Assembly (NCBI GenBank): GCA_016764035.1
Contig: JAESSQ010000224.1
Coordinates: forward strand, 1-6,417
From: Gammaproteobacteria bacterium
Lineage (GTDB): Bacteria; Pseudomonadota; Gammaproteobacteria; SZUA-229
Length of the DNA stretch: 6,417 nucleotides
Reading direction: 5' to 3'
The notes under the pieces were generated by a model, which saw only the letters and a program-made list of their open reading frames with translations, had not been told where the DNA came from and made no database searches. This document shows positions 1 to 5,514 of this stretch, in pieces. The position numbers were made by a program, and so were the translations under genes. Position 1 is the first letter of the stretch. Every line of letters begins with the position of its first letter.

Positions 1-2
1 AC

Positions 3-41
3 AAAGATAATAAAAACAAAGATAATGCTGAGGCAACGTAA
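3..41 (+). CDS. C-terminal tail of an upstream gene, probably PomA/MotA (partial)
   Basis: The frame starting at base 3 is open from the window edge and reads a hydrophilic, charged tail, KDNKNKDNAEAT, ending in TAA at 39-41. That lies 11 bp before the pomB start. Stator genes almost always occur as a pomA-pomB (motA-motB) pair in this order, and stator A subunits end in a hydrophilic cytoplasmic tail, so PomA is the likely identity. The twelve visible residues contain no diagnostic motif, so the assignment rests on position. A second frame is open to TGA at 58-60 and would overlap pomB, but its peptide looks less protein-like. Extending the sequence upstream would settle it. Confidence 0.45.
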   Translation, partial: KDNKNKDNAEAT

Positions 42-52
42 AGTGTGTATTT

Positions 53-1090
53 ATGAGTGATGAAGCTGAATGTAAATGTCCTGAGGGTATACCTGCCTGG
101 GTTATGACGTTCGCAGATTTAATGTCTCTTTTACTGGCATTTTTTGTGTTGTTGTTTTCATTTTCTGAAATGGATAAAGCCATTTATAAAGAGTTAGCAG
201 GATCATTAAAAGATGCATTTGGTGTGCAACGAGAAATCAAAGCAAAAGAAACACCAAGAGGTATCAATATCATTGCCAGGGAATTCAGTCCAGGGCGTCC
301 ACAGCCAACGGCGATTAATGAAGTTCGACAGATGACAACTGACGAGAGCAAATTACATCCAGTATTTACCGATCCGTCAAAAGAGGGGCAGGAAAATCAG
401 AATAAGATTTCTAATGAAGTGGAAGATAAATCATTTAATGCTATGCAGGAAGATGTAGTCGCGGAAGATGGCACTGAAAAAAATCTTGCTATAGATGCAA
501 ATGTAACGTTGAGTAATGAAGAAATCGAATTGAAGAAACGTTTAGAAAATGATAGCAAACTTGTAAGTGAAGCATTAAAAGATGAGATACGAGAAGGTTT
601 GGTTGATTTAGAAATACTTGAAAAAAGTATTATTTTGCGAGTACGCGAAAAGGGATCCTTTCCCTCTGGCAGTGCAAATATAATAAAACCCTTCAAGATA
701 ATAGCAACAAAGATTAGCGATGTATTTGGCGGCTTTGATGGTACGATTATTGTTTCTGGACATACAGATAATATTCCAATTAATACCTATCGTTTTCGTT
801 CAAACTGGGAGTTATCTTCTTCAAGAGCGGTAAGTGTTATTCATGAACTCGCAAAAGCCGGTAATTTAAAAGATAAGGAATTTAAAATTATGGCTTATGC
901 AGAAACTAAACCGTTAGATACAAACAGTACATGGGATGGACGTGCAAAAAATAGACGTGTTGAGATTATGATGGATTATTCGACTGCACAAGTGGAAAGT
1001 ACAAAAAAACTTAATGCTGAAAATATGATTGTTGAGCCAATGGAAACAGCGGTTTTGGATGTAGAGTCCGCAATCGATAATAATCAGTAG
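53..1090 (+). CDS. pomB: Sodium-type flagellar stator protein PomB (MotB family)
   Basis: This is the peptidoglycan-anchored B subunit of the flagellar stator. With PomA it conducts Na+ across the inner membrane to drive rotation. The N-terminus (CKCPEGIPAWVMTFADLM) closely matches Vibrio PomB, including the short Cys-containing cytoplasmic stretch (C7, C9). The single transmembrane helix spans about residues 16-38 and carries the essential ion-binding Asp22 in TFADLM. The following segment FSPGRPQPTAI (78-88) is also PomB-like. An acidic, low-complexity linker covers roughly 95-160. The OmpA/MotB peptidoglycan-binding domain runs from about 190 to 308, with GHTDN (236-240), SNWELSSSRA (250-259) and GRAKNRRVEI (296-305). 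The length of 345 aa is slightly above the usual 300-320 because of the linker and a C-terminal tail. The start is chosen because the N-terminus aligns with PomB; no strong Shine-Dalgarno sequence precedes it, which fits translational coupling to an upstream pomA. Na+ rather than H+ use is inferred from similarity. Confidence 0.93.
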   Translation: MSDEAECKCPEGIPAWVMTFADLMSLLLAFFVLLFSFSEMDKAIYKELAGSLKDAFGVQREIKAKETPRGINIIAREFSPGRPQPTAINEVRQMTTDESKLHPVFTDPSKEGQENQNKISNEVEDKSFNAMQEDVVAEDGTEKNLAIDANVTLSNEEIELKKRLENDSKLVSEALKDEIREGLVDLEILEKSIILRVREKGSFPSGSANIIKPFKIIATKISDVFGGFDGTIIVSGHTDNIPINTYRFRSNWELSSSRAVSVIHELAKAGNLKDKEFKIMAYAETKPLDTNSTWDGRAKNRRVEIMMDYSTAQVESTKKLNAENMIVEPMETAVLDVESAIDNNQ

Positions 1091-1163
1091 CTATATATGT
1101 ACGCATGTAGAACTACTTAGCTGATGATATTGTATTATTAATATTAAATTTTAAGAGTGTAAA

Positions 1164-1193
1164 TACCAGTTTTTAACTGGTAATGATTTTTTT
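1164..1193 (+). terminator. Rho-independent terminator after pomB
   Basis: A perfect 7-bp inverted repeat, TACCAGT (1164-1170) and ACTGGTA (1176-1182), encloses a 5-base loop and is followed four bases later by seven T residues (1187-1193). The T-run is on the plus strand, so it would end transcription of pomB about 75 bp after its stop codon. The minus-strand side has no comparable T-run. The hairpin overlaps the last codons of the convergent small gene (stop codon at 1173-1175), so that reading frame runs through the terminator. Confidence 0.7.
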
Positions 1194-1511
1194 ATTCACA
1201 TAGTTATATAACATCTTCTTGTTCTTCAATTGATAACCACGATACCTATCTTGTCTGACTAATTGGTAACCTTGATCTGTTAAATCAGCGTATTTGTAGT
1301 AACCCAGGCAGAAAGCAGTAATTACTAATTGTTTAGCAATAGATTCTGCTGGGTCCTTCTTCTCGTGGGGTAGTTTTTTTAATTGCAATACTGCCCCTTG
1401 TAGTAAATATCTGTTGACGACAGTAGGCTCTTTAACATATCGTCGCAGATGTGCATTTATTCTAAATTTTTCTAATACATCGTTGCTTTGTTTTTGAAAA
1501 GGACTGTACAT
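1173..1511 (-). CDS. Hypothetical small basic protein of unknown family (112 aa)
   Basis: I do not recognise this protein. It is likely to be a real gene: the ATG at 1511 is preceded by AGGAGG with a 6-base spacer (bases 1512-1523 read on the minus strand), the strongest ribosome binding site in the window, and no other gene competes for the region. The product is soluble-looking, with no signal peptide or membrane helix, and is rich in Lys, Arg and Tyr. It has probable helical segments at about residues 5-26 and 50-72, and a Tyr/Lys-rich C-terminal third with repeated YRGYQLKNKK-like character. The basic charge would suit nucleic-acid or membrane-surface binding, but no helix-turn-helix or zinc motif can be identified. 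It sits between convergent pomB and the divergent oxidoreductase operon. Lying divergent to the operon, it could be a local regulator, but nothing in the sequence demonstrates that. Confidence 0.7.
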   Translation of the reverse strand: MYSPFQKQSNDVLEKFRINAHLRRYVKEPTVVNRYLLQGAVLQLKKLPHEKKDPAESIAKQLVITAFCLGYYKYADLTDQGYQLVRQDRYRGYQLKNKKMLYNYVNKKIITS

Positions 1512-1523
1512 GTTGTACCTCCT
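1512..1523 (-). promoter_or_regulatory. Strong Shine-Dalgarno sequence of the small hypothetical gene
   Basis: On the minus strand the bases before the ATG read AGGAGG followed by TACAAC, a full anti-16S match at near-ideal spacing. This fixes the start at 1511 and is the main argument that the otherwise unrecognised frame is translated. The other genes in the window have weak or no Shine-Dalgarno sequences. Confidence 0.75.
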
Positions 1524-1552
1524 GAGTTGACTAGTGTGACCTTTTTATTAGT

Positions 1553-1582
1553 TATTTACAAATACTAGAAAAATACTAACAA
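1553..1582 (-). promoter_or_regulatory. Possible sigma-70 promoter of the small hypothetical gene
   Basis: On the minus strand, TTGTTA (1577-1582) and TAAATA (1553-1558) are separated by 18 bases, an acceptable but imperfect -35/-10 pair about 40 bases upstream of the start codon. The elements lie inside the AATACT repeat array, so whatever binds the array would affect this promoter. The region is AT-rich and chance matches are common. Confidence 0.3.
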
Positions 1583-1593
1583 AGTATTAGTTG
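1561..1593. repeat. Three AATACT hexamers phased at 11 bp (candidate operator)
   Basis: AATACT occurs at 1561-1566 and 1572-1577 in direct orientation, and as its inverse AGTATT at 1583-1588. The starts are exactly 11 bp apart, one helical turn. The second and third copies form an inverted repeat with a 5-base gap. One further turn upstream, AGTTATT (1550-1556) is a near-match. TATTAGTT also occurs twice, at 1546-1553 and 1585-1592. The array abuts the TATAAT at 1595-1600 and overlaps the candidate minus-strand promoter, as expected for a divergent operator. The binding protein is unknown. Confidence 0.45.
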
Positions 1594-1600
1594 ATATAAT
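1592..1600 (+). promoter_or_regulatory. Extended -10 promoter for the oxidoreductase/ArsS operon
   Basis: TGATATAAT (1592-1600) matches the extended -10 consensus TGnTATAAT exactly. There is no good -35 box at 17 bp; that position is occupied by the AATACT repeats, consistent with an extended -10 promoter under control of a bound factor. Transcription would start near 1607, leaving an untranslated leader of about 145 bases before the ATG at 1752. A TTGACA at 1621-1626 lies downstream but lacks a convincing -10 partner. I see no hairpin, riboswitch or attenuator in the leader. Confidence 0.45.
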
Positions 1601-1751
1601 TGACGAATAGCGCCATTTCATTGACAGTACAAATAGAAGGACGTGCTCTAAAGTGCTTTTTATTTTCACAAACATTTATCCTGAACAATACTTTTAGCGT
1701 GTTGTCGTAGGTTACGTTGATTTAAAACTACATAATTGAAGTTATAATTTT

Positions 1752-3170
1752 ATGCATACAATAAAAAAACGTGACCTGGTGGTTATAGGTGGAGGTGCGG
1801 GAGGCTTGGTTGTTGCTAGTGTGGCTGCGCAACTTGGCCTCGATGTGGTTTTGATAAATAAAGAAGAAGCGATGGGTGGGGATTGTTTGCATTATGGCTG
1901 TGTGCCCAGTAAGGCATTGTTAAAGAGTGCATCGGTGGCATATACGATGACAAATGCTAACTATTGGGGCCTGCCTCCGGTTGATGTCAGCGTCGATATA
2001 CAAGCGATTAACCAGACAATAAAGAACGCTATAGACAGTATTCAGGTTCATGATAGTCGTGAGCGATTTGAGCAACTAGGCTGTGAGGTTGTCACTGGCG
2101 AAGCTTATTTTACCGCGCCTGATCAAATTATGGTTGCAGGTAGACAAATCGAAGCAAAACAGTTTGTTATCGCAACCGGTTCATCGACGTTTATTCCTCC
2201 GATAAAAGGCCTGGATAAAGTAAGTTACCTGACCAATGAAGACATGTATAGCTTGCCTTCATTGCCGACAAGCATGATTGTTTTAGGTGGCGGTCCTATC
2301 GGTGTTGAAATGGCTCAGGCGTATAATCGTCTGGGTACAAAAGTTACAGTAATTGAGTTGGCAGAGCGATTATTGCCACGCATGGATGAAGATTCATCAA
2401 GGGTATTGAACGAAGTATTAATTACAGAAGGTGTTGAGATATTTCTCGACAGTGAGGTTGTTGATGTTTCAGAGACGTCGACGATGAAACAGGTCAAACT
2501 TAAAGATGGGTCGACATTACAGGCTGAATCTATATTAATAGCGATAGGGCGTCGTCCGTTGGTTGACTCATTGGCTCTGGAAAAAGCCAATGTTACATTT
2601 GATACAAGTGGCATTCAGGTTAATAGAAAAATGCAAACCAGTAACAAAAAAATATTTGCCTGTGGTGATGTCACGGGTAAAATGCCACTAACGCATGTGG
2701 CTGAGTTACAGGCCGGTGTGGTTATTGCCAACATGATTTTTAAAATGCCCAAAAAAATTAGCTACGATGTTATCCCTGCTGTTGTTTACACAGACCCGGA
2801 AGTCGCTCAGGTAGGGCTTAGTGTTGAGCAATGTGAGAAATTACATAAAGGGGAAGTGCATCAATTTGATGTCTCGCAACTAGATCGTGCAGTAACCGAT
2901 AATAATAGAAAAGGTGTCGCAAAAATATTAATCCATAAAGGCAGAGTTGTTGGGGCGCATATTACAGCGCCACATGCCGGTGAAATTATTCATGAGTTAG
3001 CATTAGCTATTCAGGAAAAAATGAAAGTATCAAGATTAACGGCTTTAGTTCACGCTTATCCCAGTTACGCGCAACTTAATAAACGTCTTGCTGGTCAGTA
3101 TTATAAAAATCGATTATTTAACCCATTCACTAAAAAAATCGTTGCATTTTTAAACCGATTTTTCAGCTAA
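1752..3170 (+). CDS. MerA/Lpd-like FAD-dependent pyridine nucleotide-disulfide oxidoreductase
   Basis: This is a flavoenzyme of the dihydrolipoamide dehydrogenase/mercuric reductase/glutathione reductase superfamily, which passes electrons from NAD(P)H through FAD to a redox-active Cys pair. In order: FAD Rossmann motif GGGAGG (13-18), active-site disulfide C45-x4-C50 in GGDCLHYGCVPSK, ATGS (141-144), NAD(P)-binding GGGPIGVEMAQ (179-189) with acidic E202 after the second strand (suggesting NADH), FACGDVTG (302-309) and a dimerisation domain from about 336. The C-terminal catalytic segment reads HAYPS (434-438). The catalytic His of true dihydrolipoamide dehydrogenases is Tyr436 here, as in MerA, but the MerA C-terminal Cys pair and N-terminal metal-binding domain are absent. 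A basic tail with aromatic residues ends the protein. The length of 472 aa is normal. It lies 9 bp before arsS, so the two are probably co-transcribed. Its substrate is unknown; mercury reduction is not supported, and a thiol or arsenical redox role is inference from context. Confidence 0.88.
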   Translation: MHTIKKRDLVVIGGGAGGLVVASVAAQLGLDVVLINKEEAMGGDCLHYGCVPSKALLKSASVAYTMTNANYWGLPPVDVSVDIQAINQTIKNAIDSIQVHDSRERFEQLGCEVVTGEAYFTAPDQIMVAGRQIEAKQFVIATGSSTFIPPIKGLDKVSYLTNEDMYSLPSLPTSMIVLGGGPIGVEMAQAYNRLGTKVTVIELAERLLPRMDEDSSRVLNEVLITEGVEIFLDSEVVDVSETSTMKQVKLKDGSTLQAESILIAIGRRPLVDSLALEKANVTFDTSGIQVNRKMQTSNKKIFACGDVTGKMPLTHVAELQAGVVIANMIFKMPKKISYDVIPAVVYTDPEVAQVGLSVEQCEKLHKGEVHQFDVSQLDRAVTDNNRKGVAKILIHKGRVVGAHITAPHAGEIIHELALAIQEKMKVSRLTALVHAYPSYAQLNKRLAGQYYKNRLFNPFTKKIVAFLNRFFS

Positions 3171-3179
3171 TTAAAATTT

Positions 3180-4157
3180 ATGAAAGATACCTTTGACTTA
3201 CTGCTAAATACAGATTTTCCTGCGATTAAACGTGCCCAGCTGCAAACCTTGCAGGTTAATCTTGGCTATCTGTGTAACCAACAATGCTTGCACTGCCATG
3301 TAGATGCCAGTCCGCGCCGCAGTGAAATAATGACAGCAGAAACGGTAACGGATGTACTTAACTTTTTAAAACAACAGAACATCAAAACACTAGATTTAAC
3401 AGGTGGTGCACCGGAAATGAACCCTGATTTCTGTTCATTGGTTGAACGCGCACGTGACATGGGTGTACATGTTATCGATCGCTGTAATCTTACTATTCTG
3501 CTGGCGCCTGGTTATGAAAATATGGCAGCCTTTCTGGCTAAAAACCAGGTAGAAGTTATCGCGTCTATGCCTTGTTACCTTGAAGAAAACGTCGATGCGC
3601 AACGTGGTAAGGGTGTGTTTAATGAAAGTATTGAAGGCTTAAAATTGTTAAATCGCTATGGTTACGGTGTCGACGAAAAACTGCAGCTCAACCTTGTCTA
3701 TAACCCACAAGGTATAAACTTACCGCCGTCACAAGAGGCGCTTGAATCAAATTATAAAATAGAGTTACAGCAACGTTTTAATATTGTGTTTAACCATCTT
3801 TATACGATAACCAATATGCCCATCAAACGCTTTGGAAGTACGTTGCTCTCAAAAGGATTATTTAATGACTATATGCAATTATTGAAATCATCATACGACA
3901 AAAATAATTTATCAGGTCTTATGTGCAAAACAACACTAAGTGTTGACTGGCTGGGTTTTACTTATGATTGCGATTTTAATCAGATGCTTGGTTTATCGGC
4001 GGGTCTGGCAGATGACAATACAGTAAAAAGTAAAAGGCATATCAATGATCTTCTACAGACAGAGTTAGACGGTGAACCTATCGCAATAATGGATCACTGT
4101 TATGGTTATACAGCCGGTAGTGGTAGTAGTTGTGGTGGCGCTTTATCTGATAACTAG
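3180..4157 (+). CDS. arsS: ArsS-type arsenosugar biosynthesis radical SAM/Cys-rich domain protein
   Basis: This radical SAM enzyme belongs to the family (TIGR04167 with C-terminal DUF3641) now named ArsS. In cyanobacteria the family is reported to transfer the 5'-deoxyadenosyl group of SAM to dimethylated trivalent arsenic. The N-terminal domain has the 4Fe-4S cluster motif C32-x3-C36-x2-C39 (in YLCNQQCLHCH), LDLTGGAPEMNP (71-82) as the SAM-binding GGE-type motif, RCNLTIL (101-107) and MPCY (130-133). The C-terminal Cys-rich domain has C249, C264, C307 and C318 in HCYGYTAGSGSSCGG (306-320). C318 is the position that can be selenocysteine in relatives; here it is a TGT Cys codon, so this is the Cys form and no Sec insertion is needed. 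Tyr310 stands where I expect another Cys. The length of 325 aa is typical. The gene follows the oxidoreductase by 9 bp and precedes the glycosyltransferase by 17 bp, without a clear Shine-Dalgarno sequence. Family identity is firm; the arsenic substrate is inferred from homology. Confidence 0.92.
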   Translation: MKDTFDLLLNTDFPAIKRAQLQTLQVNLGYLCNQQCLHCHVDASPRRSEIMTAETVTDVLNFLKQQNIKTLDLTGGAPEMNPDFCSLVERARDMGVHVIDRCNLTILLAPGYENMAAFLAKNQVEVIASMPCYLEENVDAQRGKGVFNESIEGLKLLNRYGYGVDEKLQLNLVYNPQGINLPPSQEALESNYKIELQQRFNIVFNHLYTITNMPIKRFGSTLLSKGLFNDYMQLLKSSYDKNNLSGLMCKTTLSVDWLGFTYDCDFNQMLGLSAGLADDNTVKSKRHINDLLQTELDGEPIAIMDHCYGYTAGSGSSCGGALSDN

Positions 4158-4174
4158 TCAGCATTAACGTCTTT

Positions 4175-4879
4175 ATGCCTAATCCATTTATAAAATTTTC
4201 TATCGTTATTCCTGTATTGAATGACGAGGCTAACTTATCCATTGTTTTAGATGGCTTGCAATCGTACCGCGAAGCTGGACATGAAATAATTGTTGTCGAT
4301 GGCGGCAGTAGCGATAACAGTTTAGTGCTGGCATATGATGGAGCGGATGTCGTGCTGATATCAAAGGCAGGTAGAGCTTTGCAGATGAACGCTGGTGCAG
4401 AGATGGCCACGGGTAAAGTTTTTTTGTTTTTACATTGTGATACCTTTTTGCCTGGTGATGCGATTGGCTTGATTGTTAAACAATATATTGTAGGCCAGAA
4501 GGTTAACGCCAATTTCTGGGGGCGTTTCGATGTGCGTTTGTCGAGTCATCGGATAATTTTTCGAGTGATTGAAAAATTGATGAATATACGTTCGCGATAT
4601 ACAGCAGTAGCCACAGGTGATCAGGCGATTTTTATCGAGCGAGATTTATTTAATCGTGTTGCTGGCTTTCCTGAAATCGCGTTGATGGAAGACATTGCCA
4701 TTAGTAAAAAACTAAAAAAGCTATCCATACCCATTTGCATTCATAAGCAAGTTATTACATCGAGTCGACGTTGGGAAACTAACGGCGTGCTGAAAACGGT
4801 TCTTTTGATGTGGACGTTACGTCTGCTTTATCTGTTAGGTGTTTCACCAGACAAACTTGCTCGCCTGTATCGCTCATGA
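4175..4879 (+). CDS. Family-2 glycosyltransferase, TIGR04283 arsenosugar biosynthesis type
   Basis: This is a GT-A fold glycosyltransferase of the group formerly called 'transferase 2, rSAM/selenodomain-associated'. It is proposed to add a sugar or polyol group during arsenosugar formation, but the reaction has not been shown to my knowledge. Motifs in order: SIVIPVLNDEANL (9-21), the GT2 N-terminal strand and loop; VVDGGSSD (40-47) for nucleotide binding; KAGRALQMNAGA (64-75), characteristic of this subgroup; LHCDT (86-90), the metal-binding DxD equivalent; GDQAIFI (148-154); the MED acidic triad (171-173), candidate for the catalytic base; and SSRRWE (196-201). A hydrophobic helix at about 207-223 probably associates with the membrane. 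The length of 234 aa is usual. The start is the first ATG and puts the GT2 strand at residue 9, as expected. The stop codon overlaps the next gene's start in ATGA, indicating translational coupling. Confidence 0.9.
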   Translation: MPNPFIKFSIVIPVLNDEANLSIVLDGLQSYREAGHEIIVVDGGSSDNSLVLAYDGADVVLISKAGRALQMNAGAEMATGKVFLFLHCDTFLPGDAIGLIVKQYIVGQKVNANFWGRFDVRLSSHRIIFRVIEKLMNIRSRYTAVATGDQAIFIERDLFNRVAGFPEIALMEDIAISKKLKKLSIPICIHKQVITSSRRWETNGVLKTVLLMWTLRLLYLLGVSPDKLARLYRS

Positions 4880-5514
4880 ACTATTCGGATACCGTTATCC
4901 TGGTTTATGCCAAAGCACCCGTTGTTGGTCAAGTGAATACCCGCCTGATTCCTGATATCGGTGAGTCATTGGCAACAAAATTACAACATGATTTGATTCA
5001 TCAGCGTCTTACCTCGTTAACGCAATTAGCGTTGTGTGATGTGGTTTTGATGTGTGCCCCTGATGAAAAACATGAGGTTTTTTTACAGTGTAAAAAAAGT
5101 TACCCGATTAGTTTGTTTCCACAAAGGGGCGACAACCTTGGTGAGCGCATGCTTAATGGCATGAGGCATTTTTTAAAGCATTATAAATATTGCATTATTG
5201 TAGGTACCGATGCACCAGCATTAGATGGCGATAAAATTATGCAAGCAATTGATGTTTTACATAACGATGCCAGTGTTGTATTCGTACCAGCTGAAGACGG
5301 TGGTTACGTCTTGGTTGGCATGAACACGTCACATGCTTGCTTATTTGAAGGTATCGATTGGGGAAGTGAAAAAGTCATGCAGCAATCGAGAAACAAACTC
5401 ACCAAAAATAATATTTCATTTGTTGAGCTTGAAGACTGTTGGGATATAGATTGCCTGTCAGATTATCAAAGATATATGAAGCAATTAATTAGAAAGCAAG
5501 ACATCACTAAATAG
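4876..5514 (+). CDS. DUF2064 glycosyl/nucleotidyltransferase, TIGR04282 arsenosugar biosynthesis type
   Basis: This is a small GT-A fold protein (DUF2064) of the group formerly called 'transferase 1, rSAM/selenodomain-associated', consistently found beside ArsS and the TIGR04283 transferase. It resembles MobA/CofC-like nucleotidyltransferases; its exact substrate is unknown. Motifs in the 212-aa product: VYAKAPVVGQVNTRL (10-24), the N-terminal nucleotide-binding loop; QRGDNLGERM (83-92); VGTDAPAL (109-116), the metal-binding segment; PAEDGGYVLVG (138-148); DWGSEKVM (161-168); and WDIDCLSDY (189-197). In the first motif the usual KTRL reads NTRL (Asn21), and the preceding Pro is Val17. The start is set at 4876, not at the in-frame ATG at 4810, because this gives the correct N-terminus and the classic 4-bp ATGA overlap (4876-4879) with the previous gene. 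The 22 extra upstream residues would read through that gene out of frame. The 3' end overlaps convergent nhaD by 8 bp. Confidence 0.88.
   Translation: MNYSDTVILVYAKAPVVGQVNTRLIPDIGESLATKLQHDLIHQRLTSLTQLALCDVVLMCAPDEKHEVFLQCKKSYPISLFPQRGDNLGERMLNGMRHFLKHYKYCIIVGTDAPALDGDKIMQAIDVLHNDASVVFVPAEDGGYVLVGMNTSHACLFEGIDWGSEKVMQQSRNKLTKNNISFVELEDCWDIDCLSDYQRYMKQLIRKQDITK

Noticed and set aside
397..696. Minus-strand open frame inside pomB
   Set aside because: It lies wholly within the well-supported pomB frame, is Ser/Phe-rich as expected of an antisense shadow, and has no family resemblance.
1621..1652. Second promoter using TTGACA at 1621-1626
   Set aside because: The -35 match is perfect, but nothing at 16-18 bp resembles TATAAT; the best downstream candidates (CTCTAA, TCTAAA) are poor and badly spaced.
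2315..2614. Minus-strand open frame inside the oxidoreductase gene
   Set aside because: It is opposite the conserved NAD-binding domain and has no recognisable motif or ribosome binding site.
1752..3170. Mercuric reductase (merA) in a mercury resistance operon
   Set aside because: There is no N-terminal heavy-metal domain or C-terminal Cys pair, and no merR, merT or merP nearby; the neighbours are ArsS-cluster genes.
4131..4136. Selenocysteine in ArsS
   Set aside because: Some relatives have Sec (TGA) in the GSSC/U motif, but the codon here is TGT, and the gene ends normally at TAG (4155-4157).
4078..4512. 144-aa minus-strand open frame across the arsS/glycosyltransferase junction
   Set aside because: It overlaps two strongly supported genes, including the conserved ArsS Cys motif and the GT2 nucleotide-binding motifs, and its translation resembles no known protein.
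4810..4875. Upstream in-frame start giving the DUF2064 protein 22 more residues
   Set aside because: The extra residues come from the glycosyltransferase's coding sequence read out of frame, whereas the ATG at 4876 gives the standard N-terminus and an ATGA overlap.
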